A stretch of 64,000 nt of DNA from JBBSEZ01 sp038239195 (GCA_038239195.1 JBBSEZ010000005.1:1-64000), one strand, 5' to 3'; shown: positions 8,173-16,927, counted from the first letter of the stretch. Program-made: numbers and translations. Notes: generated by a model not told the origin, from the letters alone.

Positions 8173-9300
8173 CTACTCCCAGGGGACCATCGCCTTGGGG
8201 ACCAGGAAGCGGACGGGCTGGGCGGCGCCGACGGCCATGCCCGGGAGGTCCATCTGCCAGTTGGACTTCCTCAACCAGCCCTTCTCGAAGACGATCAGGT
8301 CGGTGATCTCCTGGCCCGGCCGCAGCACCGTGTCTTTCTGCTGCCCGACCGCCTGGACGTTGGGGCCCAGGCGGAAGGGGGCCACGGTGCCCCTCATGCC
8401 GTCGTTCAACCGTGGGGTGTTGACGCCCCCGAGTTGGGTCGCCAGCCCCCAGCTCTTGTAGTCGAGGTCTTTCCCCGACACGTTCCGCACCGACACCTTC
8501 ACCCGCACGTAGTTCGTGTCGAACACCGCAGGGGCCGCCCCGGGGCGATCGAGGGTGATGGGCCCCAGGGTAATCGAAACGATGCGAACCTCGACGCGGC
8601 CGTCCTTGTAGACGTCCCGGCCGGCCTCGAGATAGCCTTGCGCGACCAGATTGGCCTTTTGCCGATCGTCGGCGAGCAGTTGGTTTTGCTCGGCCGCCTG
8701 CTGCGCCTGCTGGAACGATTGCTTGCTACTGGAGATGAAGCCGGCGCAGACGAAGGCCCACAAGGCGAAGAAGCTGGCAGCCAGCAGGCTCACCGCCGAG
8801 CCTGCGATGGGGAAGGCGACCCCTTGCCCTTGCTTCATCATCGCGAGGATGCCGCCCGTGACGCCCAGCACCAGCCCCACCCCGGCCAGCACCAGGCCGA
8901 AGACGGTCGTGCAGGGGAAGAGTGCGAACGGGACCGCCACGATGCCACACACCAGCGAGGCGATGCCCAGCCCCATCGCGACCTGGCTGCCCCCCGGTGT
9001 TGGTCCCCGAGGGGGCAGTCCGTCGCGGTCGCGCGACCGCGACGGGCCTCTGTCATCTTCCCGGTCGCGGTCGCGCCTCTCGCGCGGGCCCCGTTCCTCC
9101 TCCCGTTCCTCTTCCCGGTAGGCGGGCCGGGCGCGCGCGGGGAGGCGCTCATCGGTCATGCCCGTCCCGGGCCCGTTTCCTCCCGGATCGCGCACGGTGA
9201 GGACGGTTTCGCACCGGGGACAGCGGACCTGCCGGCCGACGGCGTCGTCGGGAGCGCGGAGCGTGCTGGAGCAGTCGGGACAGGTGACGTCGATCGGCAT
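8173..9300 (-). CDS. Zinc-ribbon and multi-TM protein with C-terminal DUF4352-like domain
   Basis: A 375-aa protein starting with a zinc ribbon (CPDC at residues 7-10 and CPRC at about 26-29), a form common at the start of planctomycete membrane proteins. Then comes a strongly charged Arg/Asp/Glu low-complexity stretch (about 50-110), three hydrophobic segments (about 118-215) resembling DUF4190, and an extracytoplasmic beta-rich domain with VRVKVSVRNVSGKDL, like the DUF4352 telokin-type domain. The frame is open for another 510 nt upstream without coding character; ATG 9300 is chosen because the zinc ribbon follows at once. Function unknown. Confidence 0.8.
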   Translation of the reverse strand: MPIDVTCPDCSSTLRAPDDAVGRQVRCPRCETVLTVRDPGGNGPGTGMTDERLPARARPAYREEEREEERGPRERRDRDREDDRGPSRSRDRDGLPPRGPTPGGSQVAMGLGIASLVCGIVAVPFALFPCTTVFGLVLAGVGLVLGVTGGILAMMKQGQGVAFPIAGSAVSLLAASFFALWAFVCAGFISSSKQSFQQAQQAAEQNQLLADDRQKANLVAQGYLEAGRDVYKDGRVEVRIVSITLGPITLDRPGAAPAVFDTNYVRVKVSVRNVSGKDLDYKSWGLATQLGGVNTPRLNDGMRGTVAPFRLGPNVQAVGQQKDTVLRPGQEITDLIVFEKGWLRKSNWQMDLPGMAVGAAQPVRFLVPKAMVPWE

Positions 9301-9422
9301 GGCGGTGTGCCCCAGGGGAGGCAGGAACGGCCCCGGGCCCGATGCCCGGCCCCTGCTGGCACTATACGCAACGGCAGGCCCCGACGCTAGCATTCGCGCC
9401 CCAAATCGCTCCCCTTCTCGCC

Positions 9423-10253
9423 TCAAACGGAAGTCGTCTCCAGCATGTCCGCCGAGACCGCGCCCTCCCTCCCCGGCGCAAACGCTTCGACCAGGCGCGC
9501 ATGCACCAGATCGGCGATCGATTCGACGACGAGGTCCGGCTGGTAGGCGTAGCGCGCCAGGTCGGCGCGGGCCGTCCCGCCGCTCAACACCAGAACGGTG
9601 CGATAGCCGAGCTGCGTCCCGCCCAGGATGTCGGTCTCCATGGTGTCGCCGATCATCACCGTCTGGTCCGCGCGCAGCCCGATCTCTTTGCGGGCGGCGC
9701 GCATCATCAGGGGGCTGGGCTTGCCCACGCTGAAGGCGCGCACCCCGCTGGCCGTCTCCAGCATGGCGACGATGGCGCCGCAGCCCGGGCGCAGGCCGTG
9801 CTGGGTCGGGCAACTGGCGTCGAGGTTGGTCGCCACCAGTTTCGCCCCGCCACCAATCATGCCCAGCGCCGTCTCCAGCATCTCGAACGTGAGCGTGCGC
9901 CCCTCGCCCACCACGACGTAGTCGGGGTCGCGATCCACGATCGCATAGCCATTGTTGTGCAGCGCCGTCAGCAGCCCACCCTCGCCGATCACGTAGGCGG
10001 TGCCGTGCGGCTTCTGGCTGGCCAGGAACCGGGCGGTCGCAATGGCGCAGGTGAAGACGTGTTCCTCCTCGACGTCGATGCCCAGGCGGCGCAGCTTGAT
10101 CGCCACGTCGCGCCGGCTGCGCTGGCTGTTGTTGGTCAGGAAGCGGAACGGCACGTCGGCACGGCGGAGCTCGCCGATGAACTCCTCAGCGCCCGGCAGC
10201 AACTGGCTGCCGCGGTACACGACGCCGTCCATGTCGATGAGGTAGCCAATCAC
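9423..10253 (-). CDS. HAD-IIA (NagD-like) sugar/aryl phosphatase
   Basis: A 276-aa HAD hydrolase of subfamily IIA. Motif I IDMDGVVYRG contains Asp7 and Asp9; motif II is FLTNNSQRSRRD; the large C2-type cap follows; motif III is MIGDTMETDI. This is the NagD/pyridoxal-phosphatase group, which dephosphorylates nucleotides and sugar phosphates in the cytoplasm. The start was set at the GTG at 10253: GGGAGG lies 8 nt upstream and motif I follows immediately, whereas the frame upstream has no family similarity. Stands alone between two intergenic gaps. Confidence 0.9.
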   Translation of the reverse strand: MIGYLIDMDGVVYRGSQLLPGAEEFIGELRRADVPFRFLTNNSQRSRRDVAIKLRRLGIDVEEEHVFTCAIATARFLASQKPHGTAYVIGEGGLLTALHNNGYAIVDRDPDYVVVGEGRTLTFEMLETALGMIGGGAKLVATNLDASCPTQHGLRPGCGAIVAMLETASGVRAFSVGKPSPLMMRAARKEIGLRADQTVMIGDTMETDILGGTQLGYRTVLVLSGGTARADLARYAYQPDLVVESIADLVHARLVEAFAPGREGAVSADMLETTSV

Positions 10254-10626
10254 GGTTGAAGCCTCCCGGTGTAGGTCGGGCGAAACAGAGGGCCGGGAGA
10301 GCAACTTCGCAGGGGAGAGGACGCACGAAGAGAGGGCGCGGGCAAGAAGCAGTCGGCACTTGTGGATTGTAACGCAATCAGCATGCCGAGGGACGGGCAT
10401 TGGCCGCATCGGTTCGAGGCTGGCGAACTCAACCGATGCGTGCCGTGGCACTTCGGCGTTTGTGAGCGTTGCGCGAGCGGCAGCCCATTCGCGCGCGCGA
10501 GGCGATCATAGCCCGTTTTCCGGGCGGGGAATGATGAAAGGTTGGGCGACCAGGGGCCTTCCAACTGCCTCCGCGTTCACAGGCGACTTTCTCAGCGCCT
10601 GTCATGCGCTTCATCCCCGACCGCCG

Positions 10627-12207
10627 TCACGTTCTCGGCAGCCCGCGGCCCGGCAGTGCCGCGGTGCGCTGGCCGGCGTGCAGGACCAGTTTCCCGTTCA
10701 CCAGCACGTGCTCGACGCCGACCGCGAGGAGCTTGCCGTCCTCGAACGTCGAGCGATCGCCGATCGTCGCCGGGTCGAACACGACGACGTCGGCCGCCAT
10801 GCCGGCGCGGAGCAGGCCGCGATCGGCCATGCCGAAGCGCTGCGCCGGGTGGGCCGCCAGGCGCTGCACCGCCGTCTCCAGCGACCAGGCGCGCTCGTCG
10901 CGAACGTGGTGCCCCAGGTAACGGGCGAAGCAGCCGGTCCCCCGCGGGTGCGGGAAGTTGCCCGTGAAGATCCCGTCGCTGCCGCCCATCATCCCCGGGT
11001 GCTGCAACAGGGCGGCGACGTCCGCGGCCGTGCGCTGGCGGTGCGGCACCACGCAGCCGACCGCCAGTTCGCTCGCCGCGAGCACGTCGCAGACGAGCTC
11101 CCCCACGTCGTCGGCGCCCATCAGGGCAGCCGCCTCGGGCAGCGACTTTCCTTCGCAGCCCCGGTAGGCGCTGGCCGCGACGTAGCTGAGGCGCACGCTC
11201 TCGAGCGGGTGGCTCGGGGAGGCGAACCACTCGCGGAGTTGCCGGCGCACGCTCCTGTCGCGCAGGCGCTCCAGGGTTGGGGCAACGCCGCCCTCCTGCA
11301 CCCACGGCGGGAGCGCGTACATGGCCAGGAGAGAGCTACCGGCGAGGTAGCAATAGAGGTCGAAGGTCACGTCCACGCCTTCGGCGCGTCCGGCGTCGAG
11401 CTTGGGCACGACGAGGTCGGCGCGGCTGTTGAAGTGCGACACGTGAACGCCGATGCCCGCCGATCGGCCGATCTGATAGACCTCGTCCATCGAACCGAGT
11501 ACGCCCTCCGGATCGTAGCGGCGCATGTGCGTGACGTAGACGCCGCCGAAGGGGGCAATTTCCTCGCACAAGGCAGCGAGCTCCTCGGCCTCGGCGTAGC
11601 GGCTGGGAATGTAATCGAGCCCGCTCGACAGCCCGACGGCCCCTTGCTCCATGCCTTCGCGCACCAGGCGGCGCATGGCGCGCAGCTCCTCCGGGCTCGG
11701 CGGCCGGGTGGCGAGCCCCATCGCCTCGAGGCGGACGTTGCCGTTGGGGATAAGGGCGACGACGTTGAGCGCGGATCGGCCGTTGAAGCAAGCGAGGTAC
11801 TCCGCGACGCTCGACCAGGACGGGCGGTCGGCGGGGGGGCGCGCGAGCCAGTCGCGCCCGCCGCTGAAGCCGGCCGTGTAGCGGCACGTGTACTCGAGGG
11901 TGGCCGGGGAGGCCGGCGCCATGGCGACGCCGTCCTGCCCGACGACGTAGGTGGTGACGCCCTGCCGGATGGCGGGCTCGTGCAGGGGGTCGGCGAAGAG
12001 GGCCAGGTCGCCGTGAACGTGGGCGTCGATGAAGCCTGGCGCCACGACCATGCCCGCAGCGTCGAGGTGGGTGCCAGCCTGTGCCCCCGTGAGCGTGCCG
12101 ACGGCGCGGATGCGGTCCCCGACGATGCCGACGTCGCCGTGGAACCAGGGATTTCCGGTGCCGTCGATGATGCGCCCGCCGCGGATGAGGACGTCGAAGG
12201 GGACCAC
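10627..12207 (-). CDS. D-aminoacylase-type amidohydrolase (N-acyl-D-amino-acid deacylase)
   Basis: A 526-aa metal-dependent amidohydrolase. It opens with the beta-sandwich strand DVLIRGGRIIDGTGNP, then GFIDAHVHGDL with the metal-binding HxH at residues 63 and 65, and further on LSSGLDYIPSRYA, VYVTHMR and HVSHFN with the histidines of the barrel, GSDGIFTGN with the late Asp, and the closing AADVVVFDP typical of the family. Such enzymes remove N-acyl groups from D-amino acids or related amides. The GTG at 12207 is chosen because AGGAGG lies 5 nt upstream; the longer frame to 12633 is antisense noise. Confidence 0.88.
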   Translation of the reverse strand: MVPFDVLIRGGRIIDGTGNPWFHGDVGIVGDRIRAVGTLTGAQAGTHLDAAGMVVAPGFIDAHVHGDLALFADPLHEPAIRQGVTTYVVGQDGVAMAPASPATLEYTCRYTAGFSGGRDWLARPPADRPSWSSVAEYLACFNGRSALNVVALIPNGNVRLEAMGLATRPPSPEELRAMRRLVREGMEQGAVGLSSGLDYIPSRYAEAEELAALCEEIAPFGGVYVTHMRRYDPEGVLGSMDEVYQIGRSAGIGVHVSHFNSRADLVVPKLDAGRAEGVDVTFDLYCYLAGSSLLAMYALPPWVQEGGVAPTLERLRDRSVRRQLREWFASPSHPLESVRLSYVAASAYRGCEGKSLPEAAALMGADDVGELVCDVLAASELAVGCVVPHRQRTAADVAALLQHPGMMGGSDGIFTGNFPHPRGTGCFARYLGHHVRDERAWSLETAVQRLAAHPAQRFGMADRGLLRAGMAADVVVFDPATIGDRSTFEDGKLLAVGVEHVLVNGKLVLHAGQRTAALPGRGLPRT

Positions 12208-12364
12208 GATTGCCTCCTGGGTTGTCCGCCGCGCCGAGCGGAGCTCGGCGGCTAAATGAGATGGGCGGCCCGCTCCCCTGGACAGGGCGCGCCGGCGCCG
12301 GGACAATGTACGGATCGGCCGCGCGGGAGCGAGGCCTTCGTCCGCTCGTGTCCGAGGGCCGCCT

Positions 12365-13612
12365 GTGAACGCCACACTGCTGAGCTGTCCGTACTGCAAC
12401 GCCGAGGTGCCGCTGGCGGCCGGCCTGCCCGCCGGGCACAAGGTCGTCTGCCCGCGCTGCGGCGAGGCGTTCGCCCTGACCCAGCCCACTGCGGACCTCG
12501 ACGGCTCGCCCGACGTCGCAGGGCCTGCGGCGAGCAACGCGGCCGCCCCGCTGCTCCCCGGTGCCGTCCGGCGCGCGGCCCGGCCGGCCAACCGCCGGCT
12601 CGCCGCCCTCGTGGTGGGCGTGATGGTGCTCATGGCGGGGATCGGCCTGACCTACGCCCTGATGACCGAGGACTTCCGCCGCAAGAACGACCGCGGGCTC
12701 GTCAAGAAGCGCCATCTGCGCCCCGGCCGACCTGCCAGCGAGCTCGAGCCCGGGCCCGCCATCCCGCCCAACCCGCTGTCGGCGCTGGGCTATCTGCCTT
12801 CCGACACTAACGTGCTCGTCGTCGCGCGCGTCTCGGTGCTCCAGGGAGGCGCGGCCGGGAAGAAACTGCTCGCGGGGGAGACGAAGGTGGGCGATGAGGC
12901 CCTGTCGCTCTCGGCCGTCGCGAAGTGGGCCGGCCTGGCGCTCAAGGACGTCGAACTGCTGGCGGTCGGCGCCCGGGCGGACGACCGACTCCTCCCTGGC
13001 GTGACGGTGGTCGTGCGCACCCGGGAGCGCTACGACGCCGAACGGGTGATTGCCGACCTCGAGGCCAGGCCGCGCAACGTCGCCGGCGACGCCCGCAACG
13101 GCGTCCACTCCTTCTCGCTCAAGGGCGTGCCGCGAGGGTTTCGGAACGCACTGTTGTGGTGCGCCGACGAGCGCACGTTGGTGCTGCGCGCTCTGGTTGC
13201 GCCCAACATGGGCGACGTCCCGCGCCAGCCGGTGGAGGACTACAAGCACCTCCCGAGCAGCGTGCGCGACCTGATTGCGCCGGAGCTCGCGGCGTCTCCG
13301 CTGTGGGCCGTGGGCGAGGTCTCGACTTGGTCCAAAGGCTGGCCGAAACTGGTGGCCGACCAACTCCAACCCGAGGGGATCGAGCGGCTGAAACTGGTGC
13401 GGACGTTTGCCCTCTCGCTCCGCCCCGAACGGCCCGCCCGTGCCTCCCTCTCCCTGGGCGGGACCGGCGAGGCTGCCGCGCGCCGGCTCGAAGGGTACTT
13501 CCTCGCACTGAGCAAGGAGGCGAAGGGGATGACCGTCACGCGCGAGGGCCACGCGGTGGAGCTCCGCTGGACCGGCGATCTGGCGGAGGTGGGCAAGGCG
13601 CTGGGGAAGTAA
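12365..13612 (+). CDS. Zinc-ribbon, single-TM protein of unknown function
   Basis: A 415-aa protein with an N-terminal zinc ribbon (CPYC at residues 8-11 and CPRC at about 29-32), a Pro/Ala-rich spacer, one transmembrane helix (about 78-99, VVGVMVLMAGIGL core) and a large domain outside the membrane. That domain starts GYLPSDTNVLVVARV, a phrase I associate with planctomycete proteins that resemble DUF3352-type lipoproteins. GTG 12365 is the start, because the first Cys pair would be lost with any later one. It is divergent from the amidohydrolase gene. Function unknown. Confidence 0.8.
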   Translation: MNATLLSCPYCNAEVPLAAGLPAGHKVVCPRCGEAFALTQPTADLDGSPDVAGPAASNAAAPLLPGAVRRAARPANRRLAALVVGVMVLMAGIGLTYALMTEDFRRKNDRGLVKKRHLRPGRPASELEPGPAIPPNPLSALGYLPSDTNVLVVARVSVLQGGAAGKKLLAGETKVGDEALSLSAVAKWAGLALKDVELLAVGARADDRLLPGVTVVVRTRERYDAERVIADLEARPRNVAGDARNGVHSFSLKGVPRGFRNALLWCADERTLVLRALVAPNMGDVPRQPVEDYKHLPSSVRDLIAPELAASPLWAVGEVSTWSKGWPKLVADQLQPEGIERLKLVRTFALSLRPERPARASLSLGGTGEAAARRLEGYFLALSKEAKGMTVTREGHAVELRWTGDLAEVGKALGK

Positions 13613-13617
13613 GCCGA

Positions 13618-13682
13618 CCGGCAGGAAAAAGCCTACCCGTAGGACGGCTCTCCTGAGCCGTCCATGCTCGTAGGACGGCTCA
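13618..13682. repeat. Dispersed palindromic element, family A, copy 2 (interrupted)
   Basis: This copy lies in the opposite orientation: the left flank CCGGCAGGAAAAAGCCTAC is the reverse complement of the right end seen at 41611-41624. A full core lies at 13639-13663 and a half core (GTAGGACGGCTC) at 13670-13681, where a miniature element starts. It overlaps nothing coding and sits just after the stop of the zinc-ribbon gene. Confidence 0.7.
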
Positions 13683-13770
13683 GAGCCTGTGAATTAATCC
13701 CCGATCATCGCCGTAAGTCCTTATATCGATAGTCCGCTGACGGGGTGATCTGGAATAAATTCACAGCCTC
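13683..13770. mobile_element. 88-bp MITE-like insertion with 13-bp inverted ends
   Basis: Ends are GAGCCTGTGAATT (13683-13695) and AATTCACAGCCTC (13758-13770), inverted repeats with one mismatch. A direct TCA flanks both sides (13680-13682 and 13771-13773), consistent with a 3-bp target duplication of the TNA type known for the IS1031 branch of the IS5 family. It is AT-richer than its surroundings and has no reading frame, so it would depend on a transposase in trans. It is inserted into family A copy 2. The family link is inferred from the ends only. Confidence 0.65.
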
Positions 13771-13803
13771 TCAGCGGGGCTTGCCGCTCTGTTCGCCGAG
13801 CGC

Positions 13804-14676
13804 TCAGGCCCTCGGCTCGGCCAGTCGCGCCAGTAAGTCCCGCATTTGCCGGCCCATCTCGGCGCGGGGCAACCGCACGCGCTGCCCGTGGCCCGGCAGC
13901 ACCCACTCGAAGGAGAAGTCGGCCAATCGGCGCATCGACTCGACCTGTCGAGGCCACGAGTACCAACAATGATCGGGGAACGCCTCGAGCTGCCGGCCGT
14001 GCCGGTCCCAGGCGAGGTGATCGCCGGTGAACAGGAAGCGCCCCTCGAAGAGCAGGACGCAGTGCCCCTCCGTGTGGCCGGGCGTCGGAATGGCCAGGAA
14101 GTCGGGGGCCAGCTCGATCGGCTCGTCGCCGTCGAGGACCACCTCGGCGTCGGGCTGCGATGACAGCTCGGCCCGGTGGACGTAGCGCTTGCTCTTGAAC
14201 CGCTCCGCATACCGATCGGCGTCGGCCACGTCGTCCCGGTGGGTCAGGAACACGTGGGCCACCCCGCCCAGGGCCTCCAGCCGATTCACCAGGCGAGGGA
14301 GGTATTTCGGCGAGTCGATCAGCCAGTTGCCCTCGGGGTGGCGGACGAAGTAGCTGTTCCCCCCGTAGGACTTCGGCGAGTTGAAGCCGCAGTAGGAGAC
14401 GCCCCCTTCGACCATGAGGGGGAAGTCGTCCATCGCGGACTGCGGCCTGTCCTCGCCCACGTAGCCGATGGAGCCGGTGGGGCAGGAGACGAGGGCCCGC
14501 AAGGCCTGGCGTCGGTCGTCGGGGGCACTCGGCTGGCGGTGGACGAAAGCGTGGGCGGGTGCCTCGCCGAAGACGGCCGGGGCGATTTGCCGGCAGGTGT
14601 CGCAGTCGATGCAGGTTGCGTCCACGAAGAAATCGCCTGGGACGTTCTCGGGGACGCTCTTCTTCAGGTTCGCCAC
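13804..14676 (-). CDS. Ferredoxin-MBL fold fusion hydrolase
   Basis: A 290-aa protein joining a short single [4Fe-4S] ferredoxin-like domain (Cys22, Cys25, Cys28 and, in SCPTG, Cys65) to a metallo-beta-lactamase fold domain (from about residue 90). The MBL metal motif is the variant THRDDVADA (His146, Asp148), with IPTPGHTEGH, FTGDHLAWD and the late PGHG all present, so a metal site is likely. I recall homologues in cyanobacteria and planctomycetes starting with ENVPGDFFVD followed by CIDCDTC, as here. The GTG at 14676 is chosen because GGAG lies 6 nt upstream and this N-terminus follows; the upstream extension to 14925 looks non-coding. The reaction is unknown; the cluster suggests a redox link. 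Confidence 0.85.
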   Translation of the reverse strand: MANLKKSVPENVPGDFFVDATCIDCDTCRQIAPAVFGEAPAHAFVHRQPSAPDDRRQALRALVSCPTGSIGYVGEDRPQSAMDDFPLMVEGGVSYCGFNSPKSYGGNSYFVRHPEGNWLIDSPKYLPRLVNRLEALGGVAHVFLTHRDDVADADRYAERFKSKRYVHRAELSSQPDAEVVLDGDEPIELAPDFLAIPTPGHTEGHCVLLFEGRFLFTGDHLAWDRHGRQLEAFPDHCWYSWPRQVESMRRLADFSFEWVLPGHGQRVRLPRAEMGRQMRDLLARLAEPRA

Positions 14677-14923
14677 GTTGATCTCCGCTCTGCCCGCGAA
14701 GGGCCGCGCCAGCGCGGGACGTCTCCTCTTCATTTTACGGTCGGGCGCGTCAGGGAGACGGGGCCGGTGAGGAAAGATGGCAGCTTTTCCGCGACCCGGA
14801 TGGTTCTGCCGGACCTGTCGCAGGCCGACGGTAGCGCGCGGCCGAAGGGAGGGAATCGCCCCTTGATCGGGAGGCGAGGAGAAACGAGAATGGCGACCAT
14901 CAGCCCACAAGAGGGAGGCGAGC

Positions 14924-15064
14924 ATGGCAGAACGAGAACGAGAAGCACTCTCCGAGCCGCGGACCGATGGGGCCCAGGGCCCGGAGGCGGACGTGTTGCC
15001 CCGGGCTTGGCCGGACTGGGAAGGCTACAGCCTGGAGACCTTGACGGCCTTCCTCGACGAATGA
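14924..15064 (+). CDS. Small hypothetical protein, 46 aa
   Basis: A short gene with ATG at 14924 preceded by GAGGGAGG at an ideal distance, and TGA at 15062-15064. The product is acidic and ends with PDWEGYSLETLTAFLDE; no signal peptide or cysteine pair. It lies divergent from the ferredoxin-MBL gene. I do not recognise it. The ribosome site and coherent amino-acid composition are the only support; an overlapping frame starting at 14890 looks like a shadow. Confidence 0.5.
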   Translation: MAEREREALSEPRTDGAQGPEADVLPRAWPDWEGYSLETLTAFLDE

Positions 15065-15163
15065 GCGACGCGCACTGCCGAGAAAGCCCCTCTTGCATCG
15101 GCGGAGCGGGATGGTTATAGCCCGGTGCGGAACCATTCCATTATCGTGCGGGAGGGGGGAGCC

Positions 15164-15322
15164 ATGAGGCGCCTGTGGGTGTTCGCGTTCGCGCTGTTCC
15201 TCGGCGTCGGGTGTGCTGCCGAGGGCGAGAAGAGCCAGTGGGACGAATTCAAGAAGGACTTGCGCGGGGACAACATGGAGATGCGCGGCTTCGGCCGAAC
15301 GGACAAGGATCGCCGCGAGTGA
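15164..15322 (+). CDS. Small putative lipoprotein, 52 aa
   Basis: ATG at 15164 follows GGGAGGGGGG closely. The first 17 residues form a signal with hydrophobic core WVFAFALFLGVG, ending at Cys18, which suggests a lipoprotein although the residue three before Cys is Gly and not Leu. The mature part is only about 35 residues and charged: SQWDEFKKDLRGDNMEMRG. The frame can be extended to 15125 but the extension lacks a ribosome site. Function unknown; it faces the next gene tail to tail with 9 bp between stops. Confidence 0.6.
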   Translation: MRRLWVFAFALFLGVGCAAEGEKSQWDEFKKDLRGDNMEMRGFGRTDKDRRE

Positions 15323-15331
15323 CCGGGCTCG

Positions 15332-15727
15332 TCACGTCCCCGCCGTATCGATCTTCGCGCCGGGCCCTTCGTCCTCGGGCGCGAACGCCAGCACGCGAAG
15401 CCAGACCTGTCGGCCGCCGAGCTCGCCCTCGAGGGAGACGTAAGGCGCATCGTGCTCGGGATCGGCCGGGTGAGCGTTCCAGCTCAGGGCGTCCACCCGC
15501 GAGAAAGCGGAGCGCACCCGTTCGAGGTCGAGCTCGAAGCCGGGCGAAACCACCCCGCCGTCTTGGGCACCTCCGACCAGTTCGACCGGCAAAAGGTAGA
15601 GCAGCACCTCCCAGGCCCCCTCCTCTTCGCGGTAGCGGAGGCCCAGCGGCCCCGGTACGTTGTGGGCCGTCATTGCCTCGGCCACGGCCTCGACCAGGGG
15701 GCTAAGCCACTCCGGGACGTCGGACAT
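15332..15727 (-). CDS. Hypothetical protein, 131 aa
   Basis: An acidic cytoplasmic protein without signal peptide or membrane segment. ATG at 15727 follows CAGGAG at 6 nt. It opens MSDVPEWLSPLVEAVAEAM and continues with strands such as WEVLLYLLPVELVGG and QVWLRVLAFAPEDEGPG, which suggests an alpha/beta fold. I do not recognise a family. It follows the DUF1080 gene by 53 bp on the same strand and may be its operon partner. Confidence 0.65.
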   Translation of the reverse strand: MSDVPEWLSPLVEAVAEAMTAHNVPGPLGLRYREEEGAWEVLLYLLPVELVGGAQDGGVVSPGFELDLERVRSAFSRVDALSWNAHPADPEHDAPYVSLEGELGGRQVWLRVLAFAPEDEGPGAKIDTAGT

Positions 15728-15780
15728 TGGGAGCTCCTGCAATCGGGGACGCGAGGCCGGGCGCTCTCCCACCTCGAACG

Positions 15781-16434
15781 TCACTTCTTCGGCAGTTCCT
15801 CGATCCGAATGTCCTTGTAAAAGGCCTTCGCCTTGGCCCCGCCGTGGACCTGGAGCCCGATGATCCCCGCGCGCTCGATCTTCGCGTCCTTCTCCACGTA
15901 GTCCACCGTCAGCGTGCCGTTGAGCCACAGGCGCACCCTCGGCCCCTCGCAGCGGATAACGTAGTCGTTCCAGTCGTCGTGCTTGACCACCTTCTCGATA
16001 AGCTTCTTCTCCGGCTGGGCGAGGACGCGGTTCCGCCGCGACTCGTCGTACAGCGCCCCCCAGTAGTGCTGCCCGACGTCCGCCTGGTAGCCGATCACCT
16101 CGTGGTGCTTGGGGATTCGCTTGCTGCGGAACTGCACCCCCGCGTTGGCGTGCTTGCGGTCGCCCAGCAGCTTGAACTTCACCTTGAGCTCGAAGTCGCC
16201 GTAGCTCTTCGTGGTGCAGAGAAACTCGTTGCGGGGGACCAGGCGCTCCAGCGAGCCGCCGACAATGGCCCCGTCTTCGACGCGCCACGTCTTCTTCGTG
16301 TCGCCCTCCCAGCCGGCGAGCGTCTTGCCGTCGAAGAGCGATTTCGCCTCCGCCCCCCGCGCCGCGGGCAGGCCCGGAGCGAAGAACGAGACGAGAGACA
16401 GTGTGGCTGCAACGGCTTGACGCACGTGGCCCAT
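15781..16434 (-). CDS. Secreted DUF1080 (3-keto-disaccharide hydrolase fold) protein
   Basis: A 217-aa exported protein with a signal peptide (cleavage after ARGAEA) and one DUF1080 domain, a concanavalin-like jelly roll. Hallmarks: SLFDGKTLAGWEG at the start, WRVEDGAIVGG, YGDFELKVKFKL, NAGVQFRSKRIP, WNDYVIRCEGPRVRLWLNG (split here for length) and the closing AFYKDIRIEELPK. Planctomycetes carry dozens of such proteins; some relatives hydrolyse 3-keto-disaccharides, most are untested. ATG 16434 starts the signal peptide and follows GAGAGG directly; the upstream extension is not needed. Confidence 0.9.
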   Translation of the reverse strand: MGHVRQAVAATLSLVSFFAPGLPAARGAEAKSLFDGKTLAGWEGDTKKTWRVEDGAIVGGSLERLVPRNEFLCTTKSYGDFELKVKFKLLGDRKHANAGVQFRSKRIPKHHEVIGYQADVGQHYWGALYDESRRNRVLAQPEKKLIEKVVKHDDWNDYVIRCEGPRVRLWLNGTLTVDYVEKDAKIERAGIIGLQVHGGAKAKAFYKDIRIEELPKK

Positions 16435-16561
16435 CCTCTCGGAAAGTTTGTTCGGCGCGGTCTCTGCCTTGCGGCCATCCCCCGCTCGCCTTACCTTGAC
16501 CTCGTCCACATTATCTTATCGGTCGAAGCGCGCCGTGGCCGTGCATCGAGGAGGAGGACGG

Positions 16562-16927
16562 ATGCCAACGCTCATCGCCAAGCCCACCCGCATCACCGCA
16601 GCGGGCAACAAGCCGAAGCTGATCGACGAGTACGTGGGGCGAGTGAACAGCGGCGACACTGCTCTGAGCATCGCCCACATGCGCAGCCCCGGCGGATGGG
16701 TGGAGCCGGGGCAGGCCCCCGAGTTCGACGAGTACACCGTCGTGCTCCGCGGCACGTTGCGGGTGGCCCACCGGGACGGCGCCCTCGACGTTCGGGCGGG
16801 GCAGGCAGTCCTGGTGCGCGGCGGCGAGTGGGTGCAGTACAGCACGCCCGGAGATGACGGGGCCGAGTACGTCGCGGTCTGCGTTCCCGCGTTCTCCCCC
16901 GAGACGGTCCATCGCGACGACCCCTGA
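16562..16927 (+). CDS. Cupin-domain protein
   Basis: A 121-aa single-domain cupin. The core shows EFDEYTVVLRGTLRVAH, then LDVRAGQAVLVRGGEWVQY, and a last strand EYVAVCVPAF. The usual metal motif 1 G(X)5HXH is incomplete (only EFDEY is obvious), so metal binding is uncertain; relatives include the EutQ/AraC-type sugar-binding cupins. ATG 16562 is preceded by GAGGAGGAGGACGG, a strong ribosome site, which rules out the longer frame from 16448. It precedes the glycosidase gene by 32 bp. Confidence 0.8.
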   Translation: MPTLIAKPTRITAAGNKPKLIDEYVGRVNSGDTALSIAHMRSPGGWVEPGQAPEFDEYTVVLRGTLRVAHRDGALDVRAGQAVLVRGGEWVQYSTPGDDGAEYVAVCVPAFSPETVHRDDP

